Part shown: piece after piece, positions 53,626 to 61,993 of the stretch | How positions within the stretch are numbered: position 1 is the first letter of the stretch | How the letters are laid out: each line of letters begins with the position of its first letter | NCBI RefSeq assembly: GCF_039527675.1 | Contig: NZ_BAAAKI010000010.1 | Coordinates: 62,001 to 126,000, forward strand | Source: Luteococcus sanguinis | Lineage (GTDB): Bacteria > Actinomycetota > Actinomycetes > Propionibacteriales > Propionibacteriaceae | Reading direction: 5' to 3' | Length of the DNA stretch: 64,000 nucleotides | Position numbers and translations under genes: made by a program | Notes under the pieces: generated by a model | What the model saw: the letters and a program-made list of their open reading frames with translations, nothing else | What the model was told of the DNA's origin: nothing | The model's database searches: none

Positions 53626-53725
53626 GGGCCCCCGCAACCTGGCTCGGATTCCTGTGGTCCTCGCACCTGCCCAGACGATGGGTGTTACGAGCACCGCAGG
53701 AACCCGCCTGTGGTTGCGGGGGCCC
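53626..53725. other. ~100-nt self-complementary element between guaB1 and ctaF
   Basis: Outer arms GGGCCCCCGCAACC (53626-53639) and its exact complement (53712-53725) form a 14-bp stem. Inside, 53645-53658 pairs with 53693-53706 (12 Watson-Crick pairs, one G-U wobble, one mismatch). A further TCG/CGA (53661-53663 with 53688-53690) and CACC/GGTG (53664-53667 with 53681-53684) lie at the tip. It begins 29 bp after the guaB1 stop and ends 11 bp before the ctaF stop, so a bidirectional terminator is the simplest reading. Confidence 0.7.
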
Positions 53726-53736
53726 AACCTTGTGTA

Positions 53737-54132
53737 CTAGTGGGCGTAGTCGCCGCGGTAGTACTCGAACACCCAGCCGGAAACCGACCAGATGCCCATG
53801 CCAAAGCCCAGGACCGTCAGCCACCAGCCGAAGACCGGCCCGAGCGCGATGACGGAGGCCGTCAGCGCAGCCCAGAAGGGCCAGATCGAGTGCGGCGGGA
53901 AGAAGCCGAGGGTGCCGGCACCCTGCGAGATCTGCGCGTCGGCCACATCGGCCAGCGGCTCGTCGTTCTTGCGTCCCTCCACCAGCATGTAGCCAGCGAT
54001 CATGAAGGCCAACAGCGCCGACAGGGCGAGGACGAAGATTCCGACAATCTCACGCGCCATGTAGGCGTACAGGCCACAGGCGAAGGCGTAGAACAGGCCC
54101 AGCCCGAAGAAGATGTTGCGTTCGACCTTCAT
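53737..54132 (-). CDS. ctaF: Cytochrome c oxidase subunit IV (actinobacterial)
   Basis: 131 residues with four membrane helices (about 5-24, 30-50, 82-102 and 105-125), beginning MKVERNIFFGLGLFYAFACG, the usual form of the small subunit IV in the bcc-aa3 supercomplex. The ATG overlaps the ctaD stop (ATGA). Last gene of ctaC-ctaD-ctaF. Confidence 0.92.
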   Translation of the reverse strand: MKVERNIFFGLGLFYAFACGLYAYMAREIVGIFVLALSALLAFMIAGYMLVEGRKNDEPLADVADAQISQGAGTLGFFPPHSIWPFWAALTASVIALGPVFGWWLTVLGFGMGIWSVSGWVFEYYRGDYAH

Positions 54133-55853
54133 CGGATCTCACCGGCTTCCTGCTTGGTGGTGGACTCTGCGGCGACCATCTTGGCCTGCAGCCCCGTGTC
54201 GTGCCCGTCGGACAGCTCGGGGTGGTTGAGATCGAAGGCCGGGTACGGCGAACGAACTCGGGGCAGGCTGTCGAAGTTGTGGCGCGGCGGCGGGCAGGAG
54301 GTGGCCCACTCCATCGAACGCCCCCAGCCCCAGGGATCGTTCACGGTCACCTTCGGGCTCTGGAAGGACTTGTAGACATTCCAGATGAAGGGCAGGAAGG
54401 AGACGCCCAGCAGGAAGGAGCCAAAGGTGGAGATCTGGTTCAGCAGGGTCCAGCCGAACATCGGGAGGTAGTCGGCGATTCGACGCTGCATCCCCTCGAC
54501 ACCCAGCCAGTGCTGCACCAGGAAGGTGGTGTGGAAGCCGAAGAAGAGCAGCCAGAACTGCAGCTTGCCCAGACGCTCGTCGAGCATGTGACCCGTCATC
54601 TTCGGCCACCAGAAGTAGTAGCCGGCGAACATCGCGAACACCACGGTGCCGAAGAGCACGTAGTGGAAGTGCGCCACGACGAAGTAGGTGTCCGAGACAT
54701 TGAAGTCCATCGGCGGGGAGGCGAGGATGACGCCGGTCAGGCCACCGAACAGGAAGGTGGTCAGGAAGCCGATCGCGAACATCATGGCGGTGTCGAAGCT
54801 GAGCGAGCCGCCCCACATCGTGCCGATCCAGTTGAAGAACTTCACGCCCGTCGGGACGGCGATCATGAAGGTCATGAAACTGAAGAAGGGGAGGTTGACC
54901 GCACCGGTGACGAACATGTGGTGCGCCCACACGGCGACAGACAGGCCGCCGATGGAGATGGTGGCGTAGACCAGGCCGACGTAACCGAAGACGGGCTTGC
55001 GGCTGAAGACGGGGAGAACCTCGGTGATGATGCCGAAGAAGGGCAGGGCCAAGACATAGACCTCGGGGTGACCGAAGAACCAGAACAGGTGCTGCCACAG
55101 GATCGGACCACCGCTGGCGGCGTCGAGCAGGTGGGAGCCCAGCACACGGTCGGACTCGAGGACCAGCAGGCCAGCAGCCAGCACCGGGAAGACCAGGATG
55201 ACGAGGATCGAGGTCACCAGGATGTTCCAGGTGAAGATCGGCATCCGGAACATGGTCATGCCGGGGACGCGCATCGAGGTGATGGTGGTGATGAAGTTCA
55301 CCGCGCCGAGGATCGAGGACAGGCCCAGCAGGTACAGGCCCATGACCCACAGGTCACCGCCGAAACCGGGCGAGTTGATCGAGTTGCTCAGCGGCGCGTA
55401 GGCGAACCAGCCAAAGGAGGCAGCCCCGTCAGGGGTCAGGAAGCCTGCACAAGCCATCAGCGAGCCGAACAGGTACAGCCAGTAGGCGAACATGTTCAGA
55501 CGCGGGAAGGCAACATCGGGGGCGCCAATCTGCAGCGGCACCAGGAAGTTCGAGAAGCCTGCGAACAGTGGCGTTGCGAACATCAGCAGCATGATCGTGC
55601 CGTGCATGGTGAACAGCTGGTTGAAGGTCTCGTGATCCAGGAACTGCATGCCAGGGCTGGCGAGCTCGGCGCGGATCGCGAGGGCCATCAGGCCACCGAT
55701 GCCGAAGAATATGAACGACGTGATGAAGTACAGGTGCGCGATCTTCTTGTGGTCGGTGGTCGTGAAGTAGTCCATGAAGTGGCGCCCCAGCGAGTGCTCG
55801 CGGCGACGGACCTGGACCTGTGGGATCGAGGTGGTTCGGCTCAGCGTGGTCAC
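54129..55853 (-). CDS. ctaD: Cytochrome c oxidase subunit I
   Basis: Catalytic heme-copper subunit, 574 residues, twelve membrane helices. The Cu-B/Tyr site WFFGHPEVYVLALP, AHHMF, the K-channel TGVKFFNWIGTMWGG and heme-ligand VVAHFHYVLFGT are intact. The GTG at 55853 overlaps the ctaC stop (GTGA), with GGAG eight bases upstream. Encoded with ctaC and ctaF, whereas in M. tuberculosis ctaD lies elsewhere (Rv3043c), so this grouping differs from the mycobacterial order. Confidence 0.97.
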   Translation of the reverse strand: MTTLSRTTSIPQVQVRRREHSLGRHFMDYFTTTDHKKIAHLYFITSFIFFGIGGLMALAIRAELASPGMQFLDHETFNQLFTMHGTIMLLMFATPLFAGFSNFLVPLQIGAPDVAFPRLNMFAYWLYLFGSLMACAGFLTPDGAASFGWFAYAPLSNSINSPGFGGDLWVMGLYLLGLSSILGAVNFITTITSMRVPGMTMFRMPIFTWNILVTSILVILVFPVLAAGLLVLESDRVLGSHLLDAASGGPILWQHLFWFFGHPEVYVLALPFFGIITEVLPVFSRKPVFGYVGLVYATISIGGLSVAVWAHHMFVTGAVNLPFFSFMTFMIAVPTGVKFFNWIGTMWGGSLSFDTAMMFAIGFLTTFLFGGLTGVILASPPMDFNVSDTYFVVAHFHYVLFGTVVFAMFAGYYFWWPKMTGHMLDERLGKLQFWLLFFGFHTTFLVQHWLGVEGMQRRIADYLPMFGWTLLNQISTFGSFLLGVSFLPFIWNVYKSFQSPKVTVNDPWGWGRSMEWATSCPPPRHNFDSLPRVRSPYPAFDLNHPELSDGHDTGLQAKMVAAESTTKQEAGEIR

Positions 55854-56713
55854 TTCTCTGTCTCCTTCGCGGGAGCGGAGGCCATCTGCGAGGGGTAGGC
55901 GGGTCCGAGCTTCGTACCCGTCTGGCCCTTGTCCTTGAGGCCCTTGAGGTAGGCGTCGTATTCGTCGGGGCTGACCACGTGGACCGTGAACAGCATGGCG
56001 GCGTGGTAGGTGCCACACAGCTCGGCGCACTTGCCGTCGTAGACCCCGACCTTCTCGGGCGTCAGCTCGAAGGCATTGGGCTTGCCGGGAATGGCGTCCA
56101 TCTTGAAGTAGAAGGCGGGCACCCAGAAGGAGTGGATGACGTCCGCGGAGGTCAGCTCGAAGCGGACCGATTCGCCAACGGGCAGGTAGAGGTCCGGGAT
56201 CTTCTCGATGGTGCCGATCTCGTGCACGTCGGCGCCAACCGCCGCGTTCTCCTGCTCCATGTAGTTGAAGGTCCACGACCACTTCTGACCCACGACCTTG
56301 ATGGTGTGGTCGGGGTTGTCCTCGGTGGCCAGAACCCGGTTCTGCGCCTTGACCGTGTAGAAGAACAAGACGCCGACGATCAGGATCGGGACGAGGGTGT
56401 ACAGCAGCTCCAGCGGGAGGTGATAGGCCGTCTGGCGCGGCACCTCGTTGCCGGGGCGGCGGCGGAACTTGTACATGGAGTAGAAGATCAGGCCCCACAC
56501 GAGGGCACCGATCACGGCACACGCAACCCACGCGCCGATCCAGAGGTTGCCCATGTAGTGCGCCCGGTCGCTGGCCGGTGCCTGGAGGCCGATCCGTGCG
56601 AACTGGTCGCTGAGTTCGGCGCTGCAGCCGGTGAGACCCAGCAACAGGGACGTGCCGATGCCGCCCGCGGCAAGCTTCATTGCCCGCCGGTGCCGTTCGA
56701 GTTCGAAACCCAC
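55850..56713 (-). CDS. ctaC: Cytochrome c oxidase subunit II (lipoprotein)
   Basis: 287 residues. A signal peptide ends at a lipobox LTGC (Cys30), followed by two membrane helices (about 57-80 and 100-120) and the periplasm-facing cupredoxin domain. The Cu-A ligands His194, Cys229, Cys233, His237 and Met240 (CAELCGTYHAAM) are all present. Start GTG at 56713 with GAAGGG upstream; a longer ATG frame from 56806 would bury the signal peptide. First gene of the oxidase operon. Confidence 0.95.
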   Translation of the reverse strand: MGFELERHRRAMKLAAGGIGTSLLLGLTGCSAELSDQFARIGLQAPASDRAHYMGNLWIGAWVACAVIGALVWGLIFYSMYKFRRRPGNEVPRQTAYHLPLELLYTLVPILIVGVLFFYTVKAQNRVLATEDNPDHTIKVVGQKWSWTFNYMEQENAAVGADVHEIGTIEKIPDLYLPVGESVRFELTSADVIHSFWVPAFYFKMDAIPGKPNAFELTPEKVGVYDGKCAELCGTYHAAMLFTVHVVSPDEYDAYLKGLKDKGQTGTKLGPAYPSQMASAPAKETEK

Positions 56714-56848
56714 GTCATTGCCCTTCCACAGTGTCGTGTAGGCGCAGGGTTCGCACCCCATGCCCGACGGGCCGCTGCCGGCACCCGTACTGCGAGAATC
56801 GCGCACGAGGGGGCAGTGCCGTGTCTTGCGCGACAGCCTAACGCAAAT

Positions 56849-56890
56849 CGGCCACCTCGTCGCATCCTGGGGATGACGACGAGATGGCCG
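56849..56890 (-). terminator. Second terminator after the HesB/IscA gene
   Basis: CGGCCACCTCGTCG pairs with CGACGAGATGGCCG (one wobble) and continues into CATCC/GGATG with a TGG tip, 79 bp after the gene's stop on the minus strand. Confidence 0.7.
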
Positions 56891-56911
56891 CTAATGCCTG
56901 CTGACCAGCAG

Positions 56912-56951
56912 CCCTGCGGGGGACGCTGAGCTCCGCGCGTCCCCGGCAGGG
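56912..56951 (-). terminator. First terminator after the HesB/IscA gene
   Basis: CCCTGCGGGGGACGC (56912-56926) pairs with GCGTCCCCGGCAGGG (56937-56951) with a single mismatch and a ten-base loop, 18 bp past the stop. With the hairpin at 56849 it makes a tandem terminator insulating ctaC. Confidence 0.75.
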
Positions 56952-56968
56952 GTACCCGGTGGGGTATG

Positions 56969-57316
56969 TCAGTGGAAGGAGTCGCCGCAGGCGCAAGAAC
57001 CTTGTGCATTGGGGTTGTCGATCGTGAAGCCCTGCTTCTCGATCGTGTCGACGAAGTCGATCGTCGCGCCAGCCAGGTACGGGGCGCTCATCCGGTCGGT
57101 GACGACGTTAACGCCGTTGTAGCCCTTCACCACGTCGCCGTCGAGCTGGCGCTCGTCGAAGAAGAGCTGGTAGCGCAGGCCCGAGCAGCCACCAGGCTGC
57201 ACGGCGACGCGCAGTGCTAGGTCGTCGCGGCCCTCACCCTCGAGCAGGGCCTTGACCTTGGAGGAGGCCTCCTCGGTCAGGGTGATGCCGTCAGCGACGG
57301 TCTGGGTCTCGGTCAT
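56969..57316 (-). CDS. erpA: Iron-sulfur cluster insertion protein (HesB/IscA/ErpA type)
   Basis: A-type carrier that delivers Fe-S clusters to target proteins. 115 residues with the three required cysteines: Cys44 (PGGCSGLRY) and Cys108/Cys110 (GSCACGDSF). The ATG follows AGGAGGACGAAC. Corresponds in position to Rv2204c. A possible -10 TAAGCT lies about 80 bp upstream, and the leader has a small hairpin GCCGCG-TGC-CGCGGC (57355-57369). ErpA versus IscA cannot be decided from sequence alone. Confidence 0.9.
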   Translation of the reverse strand: MTETQTVADGITLTEEASSKVKALLEGEGRDDLALRVAVQPGGCSGLRYQLFFDERQLDGDVVKGYNGVNVVTDRMSAPYLAGATIDFVDTIEKQGFTIDNPNAQGSCACGDSFH

Positions 57317-57404
57317 GTTCGTCCTCCTGGAAAGAAGTCAGTCGCTTGCTCAACGCCGCGTGCCGCGGCTTTGTTCCGCATGCTCAAAAGAGCTTACCCG
57401 CAGG

Positions 57405-58394
57405 TCACCAGCACCACGTCCGGGCGATTCCACGCACCGACTCGGTGACTTCGTCCGCCGTTGGCACGACTCCCTCGGGGGCCAGCGCGTAGCCAGCCTC
57501 GACACCCATCGTCCGCAGCTCGCGCGCCGAGATGAAGTTGGTCCGGGCCACCACGACCACCGGACGCATCGCATCACCAGCCAACTCCGTCACCAAGGGC
57601 AGCAGATCGCCACCCTTGGTGCCGAACTCCAACTTGTCGTAACCGACGACGACCAGGTCGGCGTGGCCGATGGTCGCCGCCAGACCTGCCCGCTCGGCAA
57701 GGTGCTGCGGAGCCGTGACGACCTCCCCGCCCAGCGCCAGCACGATCGCACCCACCCCACCGCAGGCACCCGCTGCCGGAGCGCTCGCCAGGTCCGGTCT
57801 TCCCAGGGCAGCGCACCAGTCCACAAGTGCCTGGTCGGTGGCCAGCATCAGGGCGGGGTCGTCATGGCGTTCGTGGCCCAGCACGGAGGTGATGCCACGC
57901 AGGCCAGTCAGCGACTTGGCAAGTTCCTCGGCGGTGGTGGCCAACACCAGGCGTCGTCCGTCCAGCGCAGCCCGCGCCGGGCCGAGGTCGACGGACGTGA
58001 CGCCTGCCAGGGCACGTCCGCCAGCATCCAGTGGGCGGTCGCCGCGAACCCCGAGTCGGTGGGCCAGCCCCGCTCCCCCGTCGTGCCAGCGCACTGCTGG
58101 CCAGGCATCGGCGATCACCAGGTCGCCCTCGGACGGCAAGAGGAACACTGCCGCGCTACTCGAGGCGGTGCTCCAGGCGTTCGGCTCGGCGACCGCCGAC
58201 GGGCACGCGGCAGCAGGGCCACCCAGGTCAGCCAGTGATTGCGCGAAGGAGGACGCCGTGGCGTCCGAGACGAGGTCGGCTGTCGGGACGACCGCCACCT
58301 CGGCCCCGAGGTCAGACCACGCTCGCGCCAGCGCGGTTCCGGTCTGGCGCGACGACAGCCCTTCGAAGGGAGCAGAGACGATGACGACCCGCAT
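57405..58394 (-). CDS. Glycerate kinase
   Basis: 329-residue protein of the GlxK-type glycerate kinase family, phosphorylating D-glycerate. The N-terminal VIVSAPFEGLSSRQTGTALA and the nucleotide-binding PAAGACGGVGAIVLALGG are recognisable, as is VVVARTNFISARELRTMGV near the C-terminus. Slightly shorter than usual (about 370) and lacking some middle sequence, so activity should not be assumed. The ATG overlaps the PspAA gene stop by one base (TGATG). Rv2205c occupies the same place. Confidence 0.8.
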   Translation of the reverse strand: MRVVIVSAPFEGLSSRQTGTALARAWSDLGAEVAVVPTADLVSDATASSFAQSLADLGGPAAACPSAVAEPNAWSTASSSAAVFLLPSEGDLVIADAWPAVRWHDGGAGLAHRLGVRGDRPLDAGGRALAGVTSVDLGPARAALDGRRLVLATTAEELAKSLTGLRGITSVLGHERHDDPALMLATDQALVDWCAALGRPDLASAPAAGACGGVGAIVLALGGEVVTAPQHLAERAGLAATIGHADLVVVGYDKLEFGTKGGDLLPLVTELAGDAMRPVVVVARTNFISARELRTMGVEAGYALAPEGVVPTADEVTESVRGIARTWCW

Positions 58395-58672
58395 CAGCCG
58401 GGGATCAAACCGTCCTCGTCCAGCAGGTCACGCACCTCGTCCAGGGAGGCCTCGGCGTCGGGGACGATCAGGTCCGAATCGACCAGTTCGTCGTCGGCCA
58501 GCGCCACGCCCCGATCGCGAACGACGTCATGCAGGCCCTGCAGGGCCGCGGCGAGCGCCTGTTCGTCGGCAGAGTCGATGGCCTGGGAAACCGCGCCGTC
58601 GGCCTCGTTCAGGCGGTCCAGCTCAGTGTCCGGGACCCGGAACTGCCCCTCGCCAAGGATCCGGATGATCAT
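58394..58672 (-). CDS. pspAA: PspA-associated protein PspAA
   Basis: 92 residues, acidic; starts MIIRILGEGQFRVPDTELDRLNEADG, the PspAA pattern. Encoded directly after pspA with an ATGA overlap and before the glycerate kinase gene. PspAA proteins accompany PspA in actinobacteria and some archaea and are thought to modulate the envelope-stress function; direct mechanism is unknown. Confidence 0.85.
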   Translation of the reverse strand: MIIRILGEGQFRVPDTELDRLNEADGAVSQAIDSADEQALAAALQGLHDVVRDRGVALADDELVDSDLIVPDAEASLDEVRDLLDEDGLIPG

Positions 58673-59523
58673 GCCTGCCCACCCTGCTGGTAGGTCGGGT
58701 CGATGGTGCCGTCGACCTCGTCAGCGGCACGTGCGGCCGCGGTGTGCTGCCCAGCCGCGACAACCGGCTCATCGGCTGCCTCGATGGCGGGGGCCGTCGG
58801 ACGTGTCGATGGGGCGATCTCGCCCGAGACCTTGGCCCTCAGCGCGGCCAGCTCGTTCTCCACCTGGGAGGAGCTGGCCAGCTGGTCGAGCTCGCGCGTG
58901 ATGTCGTCCTTGTAGGTGCCCGAGGGATCGTCGAGCGCTCCGGAGGACAACAGCTCGTCGATCGCGCCTGCGCGAGCCTGCATCTGCTGGGTCTTGTCCT
59001 CGGCACGCTGGACCGCCAGGCCGACGTCACCCATCTCCTCGGAGATGCCGGTGAAGGCCTCGTTGATGCGAGTCTGCGCCTCGGCTGCCGAATAGGTCGC
59101 CTTGATGGTCTCCTTGCGGGTGCGGAAGGCGTCCACCTTGGCCTGCAAACGGGTGGAGGCACGGACGAGCTTCTCCTCCTCACCCTGGAGCTGGGCGTGC
59201 TGCGCCTGGAGGTCCGAGAGCTGCTGCTGCAGGCCCGACTTGCGGGTCAGCGCCTCCCGAGCCAGATCCTCGCGCCCCTGCTCCAGCGCACGCTGCGCCT
59301 GAAGGTTGAGCTTGTCGACCTCACCGTTCAGCTGGGTGGCCTGCAGTTCGACGCGCTTGCGGCTCGTGGCCACGTCGGCCACACCGCGACGCACCTTCTG
59401 GAGCAGCTCGAGCTGTCGCTGGTAGGAGTAGTCGAGGGTCTCGCGCGGGTCTTCCATCTTGTCGAGGGCCTTGTCGGCCTTGGCGCGGAAGATGGTCGAG
59501 AAACGGCTGAAGATTCCTGCCAT
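58669..59523 (-). CDS. pspA: Phage-shock protein A homologue (PspA/IM30/Vipp1)
   Basis: ESCRT-III-like membrane-remodelling protein for envelope stress. 284 residues, starting MAGIFSRFSTIFRAKADKALDKMEDP with an amphipathic first helix, then continuous coiled coil (about 30-215) and a disordered Ala/Pro-rich tail of about 50 residues ending in TYQQGG. The ATG at 59523 follows GAAAGG; a longer frame to 59766 is not supported. A TAGGCT (59590-59585) is a likely -10. No clgR or rv2743c-like partner follows, unlike mycobacterial psp operons. Confidence 0.93.
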   Translation of the reverse strand: MAGIFSRFSTIFRAKADKALDKMEDPRETLDYSYQRQLELLQKVRRGVADVATSRKRVELQATQLNGEVDKLNLQAQRALEQGREDLAREALTRKSGLQQQLSDLQAQHAQLQGEEEKLVRASTRLQAKVDAFRTRKETIKATYSAAEAQTRINEAFTGISEEMGDVGLAVQRAEDKTQQMQARAGAIDELLSSGALDDPSGTYKDDITRELDQLASSSQVENELAALRAKVSGEIAPSTRPTAPAIEAADEPVVAAGQHTAAARAADEVDGTIDPTYQQGGQA

Positions 59524-59584
59524 GTCGCTGTCGTACCTTTCAGATCGGCGTACGCCACCAAGGCTATTGCCCGTAACAAGCACC

Positions 59585-59590
59585 AGCCTA
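59585..59590 (-). promoter_or_regulatory. Probable -10 box of pspA
   Basis: Minus-strand TAGGCT, about 62 bp upstream of the start, giving a leader of about 55 nt that carries GAAAGG. Confidence 0.4.
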
Positions 59591-59626
59591 GGAGGGCGGG
59601 ACGCATTTGCGGAATCATCCAAGGGC

Positions 59627-59941
59627 TTAACCCTGAAGCTGGCCCCCACTCCCCCAGACCGGGTCGTCGATGTCGATGCCAGCCCGGTGCAGGTGAGCCG
59701 CAACGCGTTCCAGTTCCTCGACGCTGGGCAGTTCGTCAGTGATCCGGACATACCCGGTGCCGACATCGATCCGGTCAGCTGGAACCAGTCCGTGCTCTAC
59801 CAGGTCAGCGCCCAGTCGGTTGATCTCGTCCGCTCCCAGCCGTCGGCGCAGAACGGCGACCAGCGGCACATAGTCCCGGTCGGGGATGCCGTTGGGATAA
59901 CCGGCGCGCAGCCAGCTGATCACCTTGTCGAGACCCAGCAC
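59627..59941 (-). CDS. DUF3349 protein (second copy in operon)
   Basis: 104 residues of the actinobacterial DUF3349 family (Rv0543c type): VISWLRAGYPNGIPDRDYVPLVAVLRRRL followed by LADEINRL-type helices and a winged-helix-like end. GTG start four bases from the preceding DUF3349 stop, so coupled. Function unknown. Shares the LRAGYP-GIP-DY core with its neighbour, suggesting an old tandem duplication. Confidence 0.85.
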   Translation of the reverse strand: MLGLDKVISWLRAGYPNGIPDRDYVPLVAVLRRRLGADEINRLGADLVEHGLVPADRIDVGTGYVRITDELPSVEELERVAAHLHRAGIDIDDPVWGSGGQLQG

Positions 59942-59944
59942 GGC

Positions 59945-60301
59945 TCAGCCCAGCTGGCCCCGGTTGCCCAACTCGTCCAACTCGTCCAACTCGTTTACCT
60001 CGGACTCGTCTGGGACGCGATGTGGCCAGCCACCCTGCTCGAGCCGTTCCAGTACGCGTTGGACATCCGCATCGTCGACCTGCTGCAGGGTCTGCTGGGC
60101 GATGGCTTGGCGGACGTGCTCGACCGCCTCCTCGGGGTCGACCCCGTTCAGCTCAGGGGCGAGCGTCCGGACGATGTTCTCGAGTTCGACGGGCGTGAGG
60201 CTACGGCGCAACACGCCCAGCAGCGCGACGTAGTCGCCTTGGGGCACTCCGTCGGGGTAGCCAGCACGGAGCCAGTGCAGGATTGTCTGGAAGGGATTCA
60301 C
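59945..60301 (-). CDS. DUF3349 protein (first copy in operon)
   Basis: 118 residues: FQTILHWLRAGYPDGVPQGDYVALLGVLRRSL and VELENIVRTLAPELN, the DUF3349 core, with an acidic C-terminal tail (ESEVNELDELDEL, encoded by CTCGTCCAA repeats). The GTG at 60301 lies eight bases after the upstream membrane protein stop; a longer ATG frame from 60352 overlaps that gene and is less likely. Function unknown. Confidence 0.82.
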   Translation of the reverse strand: MNPFQTILHWLRAGYPDGVPQGDYVALLGVLRRSLTPVELENIVRTLAPELNGVDPEEAVEHVRQAIAQQTLQQVDDADVQRVLERLEQGGWPHRVPDESEVNELDELDELGNRGQLG

Positions 60302-60308
60302 GCCGGGC

Positions 60309-60599
60309 TCACTTCTTGTGGAAGACGGGAATGACGTGCGAGAAGTCGACACTGTAGCCCAACCCGGATGAGACCACGATGGAGATCCCCATCGCGATCA
60401 CGAGCAGGCAGACGGCGAAGCAGAGGAACGCGATCACGGTGCCGATCGCGTGGCCAGATTCATGGCTCAGCTCGGCATCGCCGCCCGCACCGTAGGCCAG
60501 AGCGCGCACGCCGACCGCAAAGAGGGCCGGCAGGCCAGCCCCCACCAGGACGCCGACGAGCAGCACCAGCGCAATGTCCTCGAAGAACAAGCCGATCAT
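60309..60599 (-). CDS. Small membrane protein linked to the PiT transporter
   Basis: 96 residues with two membrane helices (about 8-33 and 53-78) and a short polar loop (GGDAELSHESGHAIG). Nine bases after the PiT transporter stop and eight before a DUF3349 start, so part of that operon. Possibly an accessory or regulatory subunit; no family recognised. Confidence 0.7.
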   Translation of the reverse strand: MIGLFFEDIALVLLVGVLVGAGLPALFAVGVRALAYGAGGDAELSHESGHAIGTVIAFLCFAVCLLVIAMGISIVVSSGLGYSVDFSHVIPVFHKK

Positions 60600-60607
60600 G
60601 GTCGTCC

Positions 60608-61843
60608 TCAGTTCTTGGCCAAGGCCAGGTCGTCGACGGCGGACGAGCCCGGCTCGCCCCCATCCCAGTCGTCATTGACGTTGTCGGCGCTGACCGGCGC
60701 CTTGCGGGAATGCCACAGGAAGTAGCTGGACAGGCCCAGCAGGATCGCGAAGACGGCCAGGGCCCCCAGGTAGCCGGGCAATGAGCTGCCGATCAGGTAG
60801 GTCACAGCACCCACCGCCCCGGCGCACGGGAGGGTGATCAGCCAGGCCGCGACCATCCGCAGGGCGACGCCCCAGCGCACCTCTGCGCCGGTCTTGCCGA
60901 TGCCGCTACCCATGATCGAGCCGGTGGCGACGTGGGTGGTCGAGAGCGCGAAGCCCAGGTGGGAGGACGACAGGATGACTGCGGCGGAGGCCGCCTCGGC
61001 AGCCATGCCCTGGGGGGAGCTGATCTCGACCAGACCCTTGCCGAGGGTGCGGATGATGCGCCAACCGCCGAGGTAGGTGCCCAGTGCGATCGCAGCAGCG
61101 CAGACCACCTTCACCCACCAGGGGATCGTCGTGGTGTCGGAGTGCGCGCCGTAGGCGATCAGCGCCAGCGTGATCACGCCCATTGTCTTCTGGGCATCGT
61201 TCGTGCCGTGCGCCAGCGAGACGAGCGAGGCGGTACCGATCTGGCCCCACCGGAAGCCGGCCTCCTTGTAGCGCTCGGCCACCCCCTCGGTGATCCGGAA
61301 GATCAGCCAGGTGCCGATGGTCGAGACGATCGCGGCAACCACGGGCGAACCCAGTGCGGGCAGGATCACCTTGCCCAGCACCCCGTCCAACTTGGTCCCA
61401 TCGCCGGCCCAGTTGACGCCGTTGATGCCCAGCGCCACGAGCGTCGAGCCCACCAGGCCACCGAACAGCGCATGGGAGGAGGACGAGGGCAGGCCGAGCA
61501 ACCAGGTCAGCAGGTTCCAGACGATGCCTCCGACGAGCCCGCAGAAGACGATCATCAGCAGGAGATGACCATGGTCGGCGAGATACTCGGCCTTGGGCGC
61601 ACCGGACTTGTCCTGGATCTTGACCACTGCATTGGTGACGGTCAACGCCACCTCCACGGACAGGAAGGCCCCGATCAGGTTCAGCACCGCGGAGAGGGTG
61701 ACTGCCGTCTTCGGCTTCAGCGCGCCGGTGGCGATGGAGGTCGCCATCGCATTGCCAGTGTCGTGGAAACCATTGGTGAAGTCGAAGGCAATCGCGGTGG
61801 CGACAACCAGGACCAGAAGCAGTAGGGAGACTGACACGCGCAA
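60608..61843 (-). CDS. pit: Inorganic phosphate transporter, PiT family
   Basis: Low-affinity phosphate (metal-phosphate/H+) symporter. 411 residues, about ten membrane helices, with both PiT signatures: FDFTNGFHDTGNAMATSIAT (about 20-39) and SLAHGTNDAQKTMGVI (about 208-223). Start TTG at 61843, or GTG two codons later; a 17-bp palindrome ends five bases upstream and would occlude the ribosome binding site. Heads the PiT - small membrane protein - DUF3349 - DUF3349 operon. Confidence 0.93.
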   Translation of the reverse strand: MRVSVSLLLLVLVVATAIAFDFTNGFHDTGNAMATSIATGALKPKTAVTLSAVLNLIGAFLSVEVALTVTNAVVKIQDKSGAPKAEYLADHGHLLLMIVFCGLVGGIVWNLLTWLLGLPSSSSHALFGGLVGSTLVALGINGVNWAGDGTKLDGVLGKVILPALGSPVVAAIVSTIGTWLIFRITEGVAERYKEAGFRWGQIGTASLVSLAHGTNDAQKTMGVITLALIAYGAHSDTTTIPWWVKVVCAAAIALGTYLGGWRIIRTLGKGLVEISSPQGMAAEAASAAVILSSSHLGFALSTTHVATGSIMGSGIGKTGAEVRWGVALRMVAAWLITLPCAGAVGAVTYLIGSSLPGYLGALAVFAILLGLSSYFLWHSRKAPVSADNVNDDWDGGEPGSSAVDDLALAKN

Positions 61844-61847
61844 AGTT

Positions 61848-61864
61848 CACACCCTTTGGGTGTG
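61848..61864. promoter_or_regulatory. Perfect palindrome at the pit translation start
   Basis: CACACCC-TTT-GGGTGTG, a 7-bp inverted repeat with 3-bp centre, four bases upstream of the TTG. It overlaps GTTCACACC, which resembles an actinobacterial PhoP half-site. It could be an operator or an RNA hairpin masking the ribosome binding site; not decided. Confidence 0.5.
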
Positions 61865-61939
61865 GTTGTGCCAGCCCGGGGTACAGAAAGTGCTGAGAAT
61901 GTGGTCATCGGCCGTCCCGGGGCCCCACCCGGACAGCCC

Positions 61940-61945
61940 TAGGAT
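61940..61945 (+). promoter_or_regulatory. Probable -10 box of the DUF3043 gene
   Basis: TAGGAT, 48 bp upstream of the GTG start; divergent from pit. Confidence 0.4.
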
Positions 61946-61993
61946 GGTGCGCGAACCGGCGCCACGGGGGCGCCGTACGGACGAGGACGTGAC

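Noticed and set aside
53626..53725. tRNA or tRNA-like gene in the guaB1-ctaF gap
   Set aside because: The folding is one long hairpin with no T-loop, anticodon arm or cloverleaf spacing.
54201..55898. 565-codon plus-strand frame opposite ctaD
   Set aside because: Composition is Glu/His/Arg/Gly-rich without domains; ctaD on the other strand is certain.
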